Positions 28,425 to 37,313 of a stretch of 64,000 nucleotides of DNA are shown here, in pieces. The notes beneath the pieces were generated by a model. That model did not search any database, had not been told where the DNA came from, and saw only the letters and a program-made list of their open reading frames with translations. How positions within the stretch are numbered: the stretch's first letter is position 1; each line of letters starts with the position of its first letter. The position numbers were made by a program, and so were the translations under genes. Origin of the DNA: Algoriphagus terrigena DSM 22685 (GTDB lineage: Bacteria; Bacteroidota; Bacteroidia; Cytophagales; Cyclobacteriaceae); assembly GCF_000429445.1 (NCBI RefSeq), contig NZ_AUBW01000003.1:310001-374000 (forward strand). The letters run 5' to 3'.

Positions 28425-28985
28425 CTACTTCCAGACCCACTGAGTTCCGACTTCCCATTCCCCCTCGATCACGCTGTAATAGATCGTGTCCCTCCGCCGT
28501 CCGTGCGTGAGCAAGGTGTGGCTTCGGAGCACGCCTTCCTCTACCGCGCCCAGCTTCAAGAGCGCCATTCGGGCGGGCATGTTAAGGACGTCGGTTTTGA
28601 TTTCAACCCGCTTTAACTTCAGCTCTCCGAAGCAATAGTCGAGCATCAGTTTTTTCATGTTTTGGTTGACGCCAGTTCCCCGAAAAGCCTTGCCTAGCCA
28701 GGTCCAGCCGATCTCCATTCGTTGATCTCTAGGCGAAAAAGTCCCAAACGCGGTAGCGCCAGCTATCTTTCCGGTCGTCTTGTCAAGGACCGTAAACTGC
28801 AATCGCTCCTGCCGAAAGTGCGGCTCGGCCCACTTCTCAAACTCTGCTCCGATGCTGAGATCAAAGGTGAAATAGATCCACATCGCAGGATCATCTGCAA
28901 TGGCCTGCAGCGCAGGGAAGTCCTCTCGCGTCATCGGACGGAGCAGGATTTGTTCATTTTCCAAGATCAGGCTGTGATCTACCAT
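28425..28985 (-). CDS. GNAT family N-acetyltransferase (RimJ/RimL-like)
   Basis: This 186-residue enzyme is read from ATG 28985 (MVDHSLILENEQILLRPMTR), which overlaps the upstream aminotransferase stop as TGATG; an in-frame extension inside that gene is unlikely to be used. The RimJ/RimL-type pattern is present: AGATAFGTFSPRDQRMEIGW, GTGVNQNMKKLMLDYCF and LKRVEIKTDVLNMPARMALL. It should transfer acetyl from acetyl-CoA to an amine, possibly a protein N-terminus or a small molecule. Translational coupling to the Tat-exported aminotransferase is notable because the two should act in different compartments. Confidence 0.88.
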   Translation of the reverse strand: MVDHSLILENEQILLRPMTREDFPALQAIADDPAMWIYFTFDLSIGAEFEKWAEPHFRQERLQFTVLDKTTGKIAGATAFGTFSPRDQRMEIGWTWLGKAFRGTGVNQNMKKLMLDYCFGELKLKRVEIKTDVLNMPARMALLKLGAVEEGVLRSHTLLTHGRRRDTIYYSVIEGEWEVGTQWVWK

Positions 28986-30109
28986 CAGCCGAGTACTTCT
29001 TTGATAGCCTGATTGTAGAGCGTGATTTCCTCGATCGTGCCGGTGGAGATGCGGCACCAGTCGTTCAGTGGAGGAAACGGGCGGCCGATGATAAAGCCTT
29101 TTTCGGCCATCGTTTTGCCGAGCGCTGCGATGTCTCTGCCGGCCTGGAAAAAGACAAAGTTGGCATGGGATTCCAGATAGGGCAGCTTTAGTTCATCTAA
29201 CGTGCCGGTGATCAGTGCCTTAGCCTCTTCATTTTTTTGCAGGGAAAATTTGTAAAAGTCTTTGTCGGCGAGTGCCGCCTTTCCTGCTGCTATCGCCATA
29301 ATATTCGTGTTGGCTACGATTCGGTCGCTCAATTTCTTGGCTAATTCAGGCTTCGCTATCAGATAGCCGATCCGAATCCCCGCCAGTCCGTAGACTTTGG
29401 AAAGTGTGCGGGATACGACCACGTCGTGGCCTTTTTTGACCAACTCGACCATACTTGGATAGTTGGGTTCGGTGATGTAGTCGTAGTATGCTTCGTCGCT
29501 GAAGACCACCGTCTTTTTGCTCACCGTTTCGCAGAAATCCACCACGCGATCAGCAGGCAGAAGCTTACCCGTGGGGTTGTTGGGATTACAGAGGAACACT
29601 AGCCCAGTTTCAAAATTGACCCGCTTTTCTATCTCGTCCAGGTCAAAATCCAGGTCCTTGTTGAGCGGAACCCAGTTGATTTCCGTTCCCCAGAGTTCGG
29701 CATAATCCATCATTGATAGGAAGGTCGGGGCACAGGTGATGATATCACCACTCTTTCCAAAGGTGAGCCCGGCGACCTTGAGTCCTTCCGTCGAGCCCGC
29801 AGTCAGGACTACGTGGTCTATTGGTACACCTTCTTTTTCCGCAATCATCTTGACCAAAGGGGCGTTTTGGCTCCAGGGATATCGACAACCTTCGTCAAAT
29901 GCAGTCGTCATCGCCTTGCGCATCGATTCAGAAGGACCGTAGGGGTTTTCGTTAGAGCCCAGACGTATCGGTCCGGCCAGCGGGCGGGGGTTGTACTTTC
30001 TGATTTCCTCTGCACTGAGAGAGGGGACGATTGCTGCGCCTCCAAGCAGTGCCAACCCGCCTCCCAGCGAAGTAGTTTTTATCCAATCTCTTCTTGATAG
30101 ACCTTTCAT
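28985..30109 (-). CDS. Tat-exported histidinol-phosphate-aminotransferase-like PLP enzyme
   Basis: This 374-residue fold-type I aminotransferase resembles HisC throughout: LGSNENPYGPSESMRKAM, LCNPNNPTGKLLP, FSDEAYYDY, the PLP lysine Lys238 in SRTLSKVYGLAGIRIGY, and the phosphate-binding Arg in that segment. Unlike HisC it begins with a twin-arginine signal (LSRRDWIKTTSLGGGLALLGG) and an Ala-rich h-region, predicting export of the folded, PLP-loaded enzyme. No his operon genes are near. The substrate may be a periplasmic amino acid or 2-oxo acid; this is inference. It shares a TGATG junction with the GNAT gene. Confidence 0.85.
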   Translation of the reverse strand: MKGLSRRDWIKTTSLGGGLALLGGAAIVPSLSAEEIRKYNPRPLAGPIRLGSNENPYGPSESMRKAMTTAFDEGCRYPWSQNAPLVKMIAEKEGVPIDHVVLTAGSTEGLKVAGLTFGKSGDIITCAPTFLSMMDYAELWGTEINWVPLNKDLDFDLDEIEKRVNFETGLVFLCNPNNPTGKLLPADRVVDFCETVSKKTVVFSDEAYYDYITEPNYPSMVELVKKGHDVVVSRTLSKVYGLAGIRIGYLIAKPELAKKLSDRIVANTNIMAIAAGKAALADKDFYKFSLQKNEEAKALITGTLDELKLPYLESHANFVFFQAGRDIAALGKTMAEKGFIIGRPFPPLNDWCRISTGTIEEITLYNQAIKEVLG

Positions 30110-30399
30110 ATGATTATAATTTTTTTTCAGAGGCTATATGGAATCTCGCATGGTTGACAATCGTCCCGGTGAGTGACTTTTTTCGTCCTGCTCGATTTCA
30201 TTGGATATCCGTTTTGATTGTTAAAATACTAAGGTTTTGCCAAGTGTGTTAGAAATATTTCATTTTTGCCGATACTTTATTTAAAGGAAGTTTATGTCGG
30301 GAAATGTGCTTGAAAAATGTTTTTATTCTGAAAATTGATTTTTTGCAGAATAATTAATTAAATTATTGGAAGCACAATAAACCCTAAACCCCCAAAAAA

Positions 30400-31191
30400 A
30401 TGAAAAAGCTATCAATGCTCTTGCTTTGTGGGTTGCTATGGACGGGAGTTCTCAACGCCCAGCAAACACAGTATATGGTATTCGAATTCATCAAGGTGGA
30501 GAAAGACCAGCTTTTTGACTACATCGAGTTCAAAGATCTCATGGAAAAGGTCTATCGACAGGCGCTGACTGACAAGCGGATAAAGGGCTGGGATTTTTGG
30601 TCACTTCAGAATGGCGGTGACGAAGCCGATTTTCAATACATCATGGTGACGACCTATGACGATCCTGTCAAGATGATGAACGGCCTCGACGAGGAGTCCC
30701 TGATGGAATACACCAAGATTGCCTATCCCCATCTGAGTGCAGGACAGGTACTCACCTTATTTGAGCAGTCGCTGGCGATGCGGGATATGCCGATGCGGCT
30801 CTATATGCGTGAGGTTGTGTCGACTGAGGACAATTTTCAATTCAAGCCTGGAGCTTTGGCGTCGTTTGATCTGATGAAAGCAGGCGAAGGCAAGTTCGAT
30901 GAGTATGAGCAGGCAGAGTCTGACGTGTTTCGTCCGATCCATCAAAAGAGGATAGAGCAAGGTTTGATGGGCCACTGGAGCTTTCTTCGTACAGCACTTC
31001 CCCAGGGCTCCGAAGCCAAATCGACCCATTTGACCATGAATATGTATAAGGACTATGTGCAGTTTTTCAATGCGCAGGCTTATGAGGATCTATCCCAAAC
31101 TGCGGCGCAACGAGAAGCAGTCAATGAAGGCTTGAACTCAAGAGATCAAAAGTGGGTTTATCTCGCAACCCTGGAAAATGTAGTTAGATAG
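30400..31191 (+). CDS. secreted protein with a duplicated alpha/beta-barrel-like module, unknown function
   Basis: This 263-residue protein has a signal peptide (1-20, ending LNAQQ). The mature part looks duplicated: YMVFEFIKVEKDQLFDYIEF ... KGWDFWSLQN in the first half and SFDLMKAGEGKFDEYEQ ... MGHWSFLRTA in the second. Each half has strand-helix-helix-strand spacing like dimeric alpha-beta barrel (ABM-like) proteins. I do not recognise a named family. The 290 bases upstream, divergent from the aminotransferase, are AT-rich and hold only likely promoters. A terminator follows at 31216. Confidence 0.75.
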   Translation: MKKLSMLLLCGLLWTGVLNAQQTQYMVFEFIKVEKDQLFDYIEFKDLMEKVYRQALTDKRIKGWDFWSLQNGGDEADFQYIMVTTYDDPVKMMNGLDEESLMEYTKIAYPHLSAGQVLTLFEQSLAMRDMPMRLYMREVVSTEDNFQFKPGALASFDLMKAGEGKFDEYEQAESDVFRPIHQKRIEQGLMGHWSFLRTALPQGSEAKSTHLTMNMYKDYVQFFNAQAYEDLSQTAAQREAVNEGLNSRDQKWVYLATLENVVR

Positions 31192-31215
31192 TAGTCCGGT
31201 TTGACTATTGATCGG

Positions 31216-31245
31216 AGAGGCACTCGAAAGAGGCCTCTTTTTTTT
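31216..31245 (+). terminator. Rho-independent terminator for the secreted protein gene
   Basis: AGAGGC at 31216-31221 pairs with GCCTCT at 31233-31238 and runs into eight T. Confidence 0.7.
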
Positions 31246-31251
31246 GCAATG

Positions 31252-31292
31252 AAAAAAGCGTTGATATCGAATACACCCTTCAATATCAACGC
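31252..31292 (-). terminator. Rho-independent terminator for the aldo/keto reductase operon
   Basis: GCGTTGATAT at 31258-31267 and ATATCAACGC at 31283-31292 are perfect inverted arms. On the minus strand the stem is followed by a T run (the A run at 31252-31257), so it ends the operon reading leftward. Confidence 0.78.
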
Positions 31293-31295
31293 CTT

Positions 31296-31316
31296 CGGTG
31301 TTGGATGTTCTGTGAC
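31296..31316. repeat. three heptamer units abutting a stop codon
   Basis: CGGTGTT, GGATGTT and CTGTGAC fill the 21 bases between the terminator and the stop codon of the aldo/keto reductase. They resemble units in the other heptamer spacers of the window, such as those read on the minus strand at 25581-25615. Confidence 0.4.
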
Positions 31317-32336
31317 TTAGGCGCCTAAGATCGACTTGATTCGTGAGACTTCTTCGATACTGAATTCGGTATTCTGAATCGCTGCAACGTTGTCATCCAG
31401 TTGCTCAGGCTTCGATACACCGACCAGTACGGAAGTGATTCTTGGGTCCTTCAGCAGCCAGGCGATGGCCATCTGAGCCAGCGTCTGACCTCTTTCGAGC
31501 GCGATATCATTGAGTTTGCTGATCATTTCCAGCTTTCCTGCTTCCAGCTTATCCGCATTCAAATAGCGTCCGTCTTTCGCAGCTCTGGAGTCTGAGGGGA
31601 TTCCTTTGAGGTATTTGTCGGTGAGCATTCCCTGCTCCAGTGGCGAGAAGGCGATGCTTCCGACGCGCTTTTCGCCCAGGACGTCCATCAGGCCATTTTC
31701 TACCCAGCGATCCAGCATGCTGTAGCGCGGCTGATGGATCAGCAGCGGCGTACCCAGCGATTTGAGGATGTCATACGCTTTTGCGGTGTCTTCGGCGCTG
31801 TATTGGGATATGCCGACATAGAGTGCTTTTCCCTGCCGAACCAAGTGATCCAGTGCGGCCATCGTTTCTTCCAGAGGGGTATTTGGGTCAGGCCTGTGGT
31901 GGTAGAAAACATCCACATAGTCCAGTCCCATACGCTTCAGACTTTGGTCACAGCTTGCGACCAGATATTTTCTAGAACCGTAATTCCCATAGGGACCCGG
32001 CCACATATCCCATCCGGCTTTGGACGAAATCAACAGTTCGTCGCGATGGGGCAGAAAGTCTTTTTGCAAGATTCTGCCGAAGTTCTCTTCAGCGGAGCCA
32101 AAGGGCGGTCCGTAATTATTGGCAAGGTCGAAGTGGCAAATACCCAGATCAAAAGCTCTTCGCAGGATTTTTCTGCCCAAAGTCAAATCCGCATTGTGTC
32201 CGAAGTTGTGCCAGAGACCAAGGCTGATCTCGGGCAGCATCAATCCACTGTTGCCACAATAGCGGTACTTCATTTGATCGTAGCGATCAGCGGCAGGTTG
32301 GTAGGGAAGCAGCGGGTTGTGTTCGTTGATATGCAT
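31317..32336 (-). CDS. aldo/keto reductase, L-glyceraldehyde 3-phosphate reductase (YghZ/Gpr) type
   Basis: This 339-residue NADPH-dependent TIM-barrel reductase has the family's N-terminus (LLPYQPAADRYDQMKYRYCG), the catalytic Asp/Tyr segment (FDLANNYGPPFGSAEENFGR), the Lys in ISSKAGWDMWPGPYGNYGSR and the MGLDYVDVFYHHRPDPNTPL motif. YghZ relatives reduce L-glyceraldehyde 3-phosphate and methylglyoxal-like aldehydes. It is the last gene of an operon with a YfcC-type transporter 16 bases upstream and a serine hydrolase before that. The methylglyoxal synthase gene at 36.9 kb offers a possible metabolic link, but they are not co-transcribed. Confidence 0.9.
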   Translation of the reverse strand: MHINEHNPLLPYQPAADRYDQMKYRYCGNSGLMLPEISLGLWHNFGHNADLTLGRKILRRAFDLGICHFDLANNYGPPFGSAEENFGRILQKDFLPHRDELLISSKAGWDMWPGPYGNYGSRKYLVASCDQSLKRMGLDYVDVFYHHRPDPNTPLEETMAALDHLVRQGKALYVGISQYSAEDTAKAYDILKSLGTPLLIHQPRYSMLDRWVENGLMDVLGEKRVGSIAFSPLEQGMLTDKYLKGIPSDSRAAKDGRYLNADKLEAGKLEMISKLNDIALERGQTLAQMAIAWLLKDPRITSVLVGVSKPEQLDDNVAAIQNTEFSIEEVSRIKSILGA

Positions 32337-32352
32337 AGGTTATAGGAATGGG

Positions 32353-33687
32353 TTAAGCAAACCAAAATAAGGCAAGAATCGATGAGATCAAACCAATTCC
32401 CAAGACGAGTAAGAAGCTTTTCCATACATAGTTGATCCACTGGTTGTAAGCCACCCCGGCGGCGGCGATGACAGCCATCAGTGCGCCGTTGTTTGGGATG
32501 ATCAAGTCCATCAGGCAGCCAGCATACTGATAGGTCAAAACAGCGACTTGGCGTGAGACGCCCAGCAAATCAGTCAACGGAGCGGCAAGGGGGATCGTCA
32601 GTACGGCCTGCCCGGAAGTGCTCGGGACGATACCGTGAATAAGGGCTTGGCTGAAGAAAATCCCGACAGTCGCGAAGGCCGTTGGGAGCGTTTCCAATGG
32701 AGAAAACATCCCCTGAATCAGCGTGTCGATGACTTGGGCTTTCTCCAAAATCAAATAAACACTGCGCGCAAGTCCGACGATAATTCCCGCAAAAATCAAC
32801 TCCGAAAACCCCTGTGAATAAGCCCGAGCTGTCCCGTTTAGTCCCAGTTTCCCGATCAGACCACAGGAGATGCCGATGACAAAAAACAAGGCAGACATCT
32901 CGTTGTATCCCCAGTCTTTTTGAAGGATTCCCCAGGGCATGATGACCATACCTGCTGCGACCAGAGCCAAGATCAACCCGTTTGATCCAGAGATTTTGAC
33001 CGGTCTGAGTTCCGCTTTTTCAGCATTGAGAGCTTTGGATCTGCCCCACCGGAGGTGAAATCCGGTCCATATCACAAATGCAACGACGGCAAATACGATC
33101 CGGTAAGCGAACCCCTGCTCAAAATCTACTTCGGCGATTTTCTGAGCGAGCAAGCCACCAAAAGGATTGATCGGAGAAAAGGATCCGCCAACTAATGCAG
33201 AGCCCAGGGAAAGGGAAATCATAGCCCGAATGTCAAAGTCGACCTTTTTGGACAACAAGATCAGAATAGGAACCATCGCGATGACTTCCTCCTGCATACC
33301 AAAAGTGACTCCCCCCAAAAAGAAAAAGCCACTGAAGATCACCAACAAAACGGACTGGCTGTTTCGGAAGCGATACACCAGCGCTTCAATCCCCAGCGTG
33401 AGCGCGCCGGTTTTTTCCACTACATAGAAAGCTCCACCGATCAGCAGGATCAAGACGATAATGTCGACTCCGGCGATGATTCCCTCGGGTATTGCGAGAA
33501 GGGTGTCGTAGAGATTGACGTTTTTGTCTTCGGTGGGATGAAAGCTGCCGGGCACGACGATCTCCCTGCCGGAGTTCTCATCCAATATCCGGTCGAACGT
33601 TCCGGACGGAATGACGAACGTCGAGAGAGCCGCTAATAGGACGATACTCAATAAAATGACCAGGGGATGGGGAAAGGAGAATTTCAT
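32353..33687 (-). CDS. YfcC family basic amino-acid/carboxylate-type membrane transporter
   Basis: This 444-residue polytopic protein has about eleven hydrophobic helices. The N-terminus (FPHPLVILLSIVLLAALSTF, VIPSGTFDR) and the internal INPFGGLLAQKIAEV and HGIVPSTSGQAVLTIPLAAP motifs are characteristic of YfcC (COG1288), related to arginine/ornithine antiporters and DcuC-like carriers. Substrate cannot be assigned from sequence. A membrane-anchored serine hydrolase is encoded 7 bases upstream, which suggests uptake of a product that enzyme releases, such as an amino acid or small peptide. Confidence 0.87.
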   Translation of the reverse strand: MKFSFPHPLVILLSIVLLAALSTFVIPSGTFDRILDENSGREIVVPGSFHPTEDKNVNLYDTLLAIPEGIIAGVDIIVLILLIGGAFYVVEKTGALTLGIEALVYRFRNSQSVLLVIFSGFFFLGGVTFGMQEEVIAMVPILILLSKKVDFDIRAMISLSLGSALVGGSFSPINPFGGLLAQKIAEVDFEQGFAYRIVFAVVAFVIWTGFHLRWGRSKALNAEKAELRPVKISGSNGLILALVAAGMVIMPWGILQKDWGYNEMSALFFVIGISCGLIGKLGLNGTARAYSQGFSELIFAGIIVGLARSVYLILEKAQVIDTLIQGMFSPLETLPTAFATVGIFFSQALIHGIVPSTSGQAVLTIPLAAPLTDLLGVSRQVAVLTYQYAGCLMDLIIPNNGALMAVIAAAGVAYNQWINYVWKSFLLVLGIGLISSILALFWFA

Positions 33688-33694
33688 GGCGGGA

Positions 33695-34798
33695 TTACTG
33701 GGCGATTATCTTGAGGATTTCAGACGGGATCTTCTGGCGGAAATCATAGTTGTCTTTGGCGTTGGTGAGCAGGAAAAAGCCGACTTCCAGCTCGGAAGAA
33801 TAAAACAGGATAGCGCTAAATCCACCTTGCTCACCGAAATGACCGACGAATTGCTGGTCATTGAGGGTGATCTTCTGAAAGCCCGCCGGAGTCTCAGACT
33901 CACCCTCAAGCCACCGGAGTTCTTCTGCAAAATTGCCCATGTCGCTCCGACATAGGTGAAGTAGCGCCTTGGACAGGTCTTCCGCTGTCACGATCAATCC
34001 AGAGGAGGGAGAGGGGTAGCGCTCAGTTTTCAGCTTCGTAGACTGGAGTCGCTTCCACAGGAAAGTATTCTTGTATCCGACGGTCGGGAAGGAGTCGCTT
34101 GGCTCTCTGGATAAAAAATAACTCCGTTCCATTCCGCCAGGGATCAGCGTATTTTGGTGGATCATGCTGTCAAAGGGAACCTTCGCGCAATTCTCCAAGA
34201 CGTATCCGATGAGATCAAAATTGATGTCGGCGTACTGAGTTTCTTTGTTCTCGTGCGGCGATTTCAACATCTCAGGAAGGTTGCGGAGTTGTCTCTTTTC
34301 CTCTCCGACGAGGATATTTTTCAGTTTTCCGCGGTCAGAGAGTCCGGAGGTGTGCTCTAGCAGGTCTCGGAGGGAAATGTCATCAAATTCGGGAGCGAGT
34401 TTCCTGTTTTTGGGCAAGAGCAAATTGAAAGCAGTGTCCAGAGAGAGCCCTTTTTCCAAGGCGAAATTTGCCAGACTCAGCGCGGTGAAAATTTTGGAAA
34501 TGGACGCTACAGGAAGCTCACTCTGAAGTGTCAGCGTGTCCTTGGTCTCGAGATTTCCGTAGCCAAAGGCTTTGAGATAGGTCACTTTGTTGTCCTCAAT
34601 GAGTCCTAAAGCCACGCCGGGGATCAAATATTGCGTAAGACTTTGGATCAGCAGGGAGTCGATCTTTGCCTCTTTAGATTCAGGAAAAGAAATAGGAGTA
34701 AGACGAACCCGCGGAAAGCTTTGCCACCATTCCCAAGCCAAAAAGAGCGCAAGCCAAAAAACGACGGCCAGAATAGAATAGTTGATCTTTCGGTTCAT
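33695..34798 (-). CDS. membrane-anchored serine hydrolase, beta-lactamase/D-aminopeptidase (class C) family
   Basis: This 367-residue protein begins with a transmembrane anchor (residues 8-26), placing the catalytic domain in the periplasm. The SxxK motif is SISK in LPVASISKIFTALSL; a YAD/N-type second motif lies in QYADINFDLIGYVLE; the third motif is HFGEQGGF. These fit the Pfam beta-lactamase family of D-amino-acid peptidases, esterases and carboxypeptidases. It leads an operon with a YfcC transporter and an aldo/keto reductase. A short perfect hairpin (GCATTTTT/AAAAATGC, 34809-34829) lies just upstream of the start and might be an operator; that is speculative. Confidence 0.87.
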   Translation of the reverse strand: MNRKINYSILAVVFWLALFLAWEWWQSFPRVRLTPISFPESKEAKIDSLLIQSLTQYLIPGVALGLIEDNKVTYLKAFGYGNLETKDTLTLQSELPVASISKIFTALSLANFALEKGLSLDTAFNLLLPKNRKLAPEFDDISLRDLLEHTSGLSDRGKLKNILVGEEKRQLRNLPEMLKSPHENKETQYADINFDLIGYVLENCAKVPFDSMIHQNTLIPGGMERSYFLSREPSDSFPTVGYKNTFLWKRLQSTKLKTERYPSPSSGLIVTAEDLSKALLHLCRSDMGNFAEELRWLEGESETPAGFQKITLNDQQFVGHFGEQGGFSAILFYSSELEVGFFLLTNAKDNYDFRQKIPSEILKIIAQ

Positions 34799-35042
34799 AG
34801 ACGATGGAGCATTTTTTTGGGAAAAATGCGTCTGGTGAGAAATTGACCTATTTCTGCTATGGCTTGCTTCATCGTACTTGGCGCGGCATCTGCGGAGAAC
34901 TTTTGTCGCTGTTGAGTGTTTCGGAGGCGAAGGTCACGGTTGGAAAATCAACTCGATGACTCGTTCGGTTTCTTAAGGTAAAGTAAAAAATCCAAAAGCT
35001 GGGGGGAAATAGAGGTCGAAGGATGGCTGCTAGAACGGCAGA

Positions 35043-35738
35043 CTATTCAGTTGGGGAGGAGAGAAGGATCTTCTCCAATACTTTCATGCCAGTGCTGGCC
35101 TTTTCCTGGATGCAATAGACATCAGTCCCCAGTTGAAAGTCCGGGATTTGAGGGTCGATCAGGAATTTTTTTGCAGCCCGAGGGACATAATCGATCAGAC
35201 TGGCTGCCGGATAAACCTGCAACGAAGTGCCTAAAACGAGGAAAATGTCAGCCTGCTGTGCGATCCTCATCGCGGGCACCATCATCGGTACAGCCTCGCC
35301 AAACCAAACAATGAAAGGGCGGAGTTGACTGCCTTTTTCACATTTGTCGCCGACCTTAATCTCCCAATGATCCAGCTCATAGACCAAGCCCGGGTCGACC
35401 GAACTCTGAGCCTTCGTGAGCTCGCCATGAAGGTGGAGCACGTGACTTGATCCAGCCCGCTCGTGAAGGTCATCGACATTTTGGGTGATTATCTGCACGT
35501 CGAAGTGATCTTCCAGCCTCGCCAACGCCAAATGCGCTTCGTTGGGTTGGCAATCTCTGGCCTGTCGCCTGCGCTGATTGTAGAAATCCTGTACGAGTTC
35601 CCGATTTTTCCGCCAGCCTTCGGGCGATGCCACTTCCATGATGTCATGGTTTTCCCAAAGACCATTGCTGTCTCTGAACGTCCGGATCCCGCTTTCTGCG
35701 GAAACTCCGGCACCGGTTAACACGACGAGTTTTTGCAT
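35043..35738 (-). CDS. cobB: class III sirtuin (NAD-dependent protein deacylase)
   Basis: This 231-residue SIR2 protein has the NAD-binding segment GAGVSAESGIRTFRDSNGLW, the TQNVDDLHERAGS motif, catalytic His104 in HLHGEL and GTSLQVYPAASL. Tyr53 and Arg56 (YNQR) form the Y-x-x-R pair that marks SIRT5/CobB-type deacylases able to remove succinyl and malonyl groups. The structural zinc cysteines are absent: the small domain holds only one Cys. It is monocistronic, and the 244-base region before the next gene upstream shows no clear element. Confidence 0.9.
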   Translation of the reverse strand: MQKLVVLTGAGVSAESGIRTFRDSNGLWENHDIMEVASPEGWRKNRELVQDFYNQRRRQARDCQPNEAHLALARLEDHFDVQIITQNVDDLHERAGSSHVLHLHGELTKAQSSVDPGLVYELDHWEIKVGDKCEKGSQLRPFIVWFGEAVPMMVPAMRIAQQADIFLVLGTSLQVYPAASLIDYVPRAAKKFLIDPQIPDFQLGTDVYCIQEKASTGMKVLEKILLSSPTE

Positions 35739-35850
35739 TTTTTTTTCTTCTAAAAGTGCCCTGGAGATCAGGAGGCCTGTATGCTTTCGGCCCTCCGTAT
35801 CGCCGGTAGTTTCCGACTCGGAATTTTACCCCAGCCCTAAAAATACAAAA

Positions 35851-35882
35851 ACTCTCCCTGGGATTTTAAACCCTGGGAGAGT
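35851..35882 (-). terminator. Rho-independent terminator for mgsA-pfkA
   Basis: ACTCTCCC and GGG at 35851-35861 pair with CCC and GGGAGAGT at 35871-35882 with one mismatch, around an AT-rich loop. Reading leftward the stem is followed by a T-rich stretch. Confidence 0.7.
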
Positions 35883-35928
35883 GAGGTCTTGAGCAACCAG
35901 CCGAAGAAAGGCCGTTTGGTCTTTCGAA

Positions 35929-36915
35929 TTAGGTCGAGAGTATATTGGCAACACGCAGATCTTCTTCATCCACTGCTTTGTCGTCGACGATTGCTTTGAC
36001 GATAGGGGTAAAGACGACTTTGTTGTTGATCATGCCTGCCATTACATCGTATTTGCCCTGCATGAGTCCTTCGACCGCTGCCACTCCGAGCTTGGAGGCG
36101 AGGAGTCTGTCAAAAGAAGTCGGGGCACCGCCACGCTGCAAGTGACCGAGAATCGTGACTTTGATGTCGTAGTAGGGAAGAAATTTCTTCACCTTGTCCG
36201 CAATCTCTTGTGCTGAACCACTTTTTCCTCCCTCAGCCACAATGACGATGTTGGAAGTTTTCATGGCCTTGGACCTGGACTTGAGCTTGTCTACCAGATT
36301 CTCGATGGGAGTTTTGTTTTCGGGAATCAGGATCGCCGCTGCGGCGCTACCGATACCGGCATTGATGGCAATAAAGCCTGCATCGCGGCCCATTACTTCC
36401 ACAAAGAAGAGTCGGTCGTGGGAGGTGGCGGTATCGCGGATCTTGTCAATGGCCTCAATGGCCGTATTGCAGGCGGTGTCGAAACCGATGGTCGAGTCCG
36501 TGCCTGAGAGATCATTGTCGATGGTGCCGGGAAGACCGATAGACGGAATGCCATATTCTTGATAGAACAGATGGGCACCGGTCAATGAACCGTCGCCACC
36601 GATGACTACCAATGCGTCGATTCCGTGATTTTGGAGGTTGTTATAGGCTTTTTTACGGCCTTCCGCCGTGCGGAAATCTTCACTTCTGGCAGATTTGAGA
36701 AACGTGCCGCCGCGCTCCAATACGTGGGTGATGTTTTTGGAGTCGAGCTTCTTGATATCGTTTTGGATCATGCCTTCGTATCCACGATAGATCCCGTACA
36801 TTTCAAGATTGTAATAGAAACCGGCTCGGACGACTGCACGGATCGCAGCGTTCATTCCCGGAGCGTCGCCACCAGAGGTGAGGACGCCAATTTTTTTTAT
36901 GGTTTTAGCTTCCAT
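35929..36915 (-). CDS. pfkA: ATP-dependent 6-phosphofructokinase
   Basis: This 328-residue enzyme matches PfkA along its length: TSGGDAPGMNAAIRAVVRAG, the phosphate loop GGDGS, the active-site PGTIDNDLSGTD with its catalytic Asp, and MGRDAGFIA. GGDGS rather than GGDDS indicates ATP rather than pyrophosphate as donor. It phosphorylates fructose 6-phosphate in glycolysis. It is second in an operon, two bases after methylglyoxal synthase, so the enzyme feeding the triose pool and the enzyme draining dihydroxyacetone phosphate are co-expressed. Confidence 0.96.
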   Translation of the reverse strand: MEAKTIKKIGVLTSGGDAPGMNAAIRAVVRAGFYYNLEMYGIYRGYEGMIQNDIKKLDSKNITHVLERGGTFLKSARSEDFRTAEGRKKAYNNLQNHGIDALVVIGGDGSLTGAHLFYQEYGIPSIGLPGTIDNDLSGTDSTIGFDTACNTAIEAIDKIRDTATSHDRLFFVEVMGRDAGFIAINAGIGSAAAAILIPENKTPIENLVDKLKSRSKAMKTSNIVIVAEGGKSGSAQEIADKVKKFLPYYDIKVTILGHLQRGGAPTSFDRLLASKLGVAAVEGLMQGKYDVMAGMINNKVVFTPIVKAIVDDKAVDEEDLRVANILST

Positions 36916-36917
36916 TT

Positions 36918-37289
36918 TTAAGATTGTGTTAAAGCTTTGAACATCAGGGCCGCGGATGCAGGGTTGGTTGCCAGCGGGATATTGTGCACATCACAGATCC
37001 GCATCAGCATCTGAACATCCGGTTCGTGGGGATGCTTGTCGAGTGGGTCGCGAAAGAAGATCACGGCAGCCAACTTTTTCTCAGCAGCCATCGCTGCGAT
37101 CTGAGCATCACCTCCCAAAGGGCCGGATAGCAGACGCTCAACTTGAAATCCCGCCCGCTCGATATGTGAGCCGGTGGTGCCAGTCGCCACCAGATCAATG
37201 TCAGTTCGATGCAGGGCGTCCCGGAATCCGCTTAAAAAATGTACCATGTCGGCTTTTTTACCATCATGGGCGATCAGGGCAATTTTCAT
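36918..37289 (-). CDS. mgsA: methylglyoxal synthase
   Basis: This 123-residue protein is read from ATG 37289 (MKIALIAHDGKK); the longer in-frame start would overlap the promoter box. It has ATGTTG for phosphate binding, GPLGGDAQ with catalytic Asp61, and FFRDPLDKHPHEPDVQMLMR followed by NIPLATNPASA. It converts dihydroxyacetone phosphate to methylglyoxal and phosphate, a bypass used when sugar phosphates accumulate. It is the first gene of the mgsA-pfkA operon. Confidence 0.95.
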   Translation of the reverse strand: MKIALIAHDGKKADMVHFLSGFRDALHRTDIDLVATGTTGSHIERAGFQVERLLSGPLGGDAQIAAMAAEKKLAAVIFFRDPLDKHPHEPDVQMLMRICDVHNIPLATNPASAALMFKALTQS

Positions 37290-37313
37290 GAATGGGTGAT
37301 AATAGGTTCGAGT

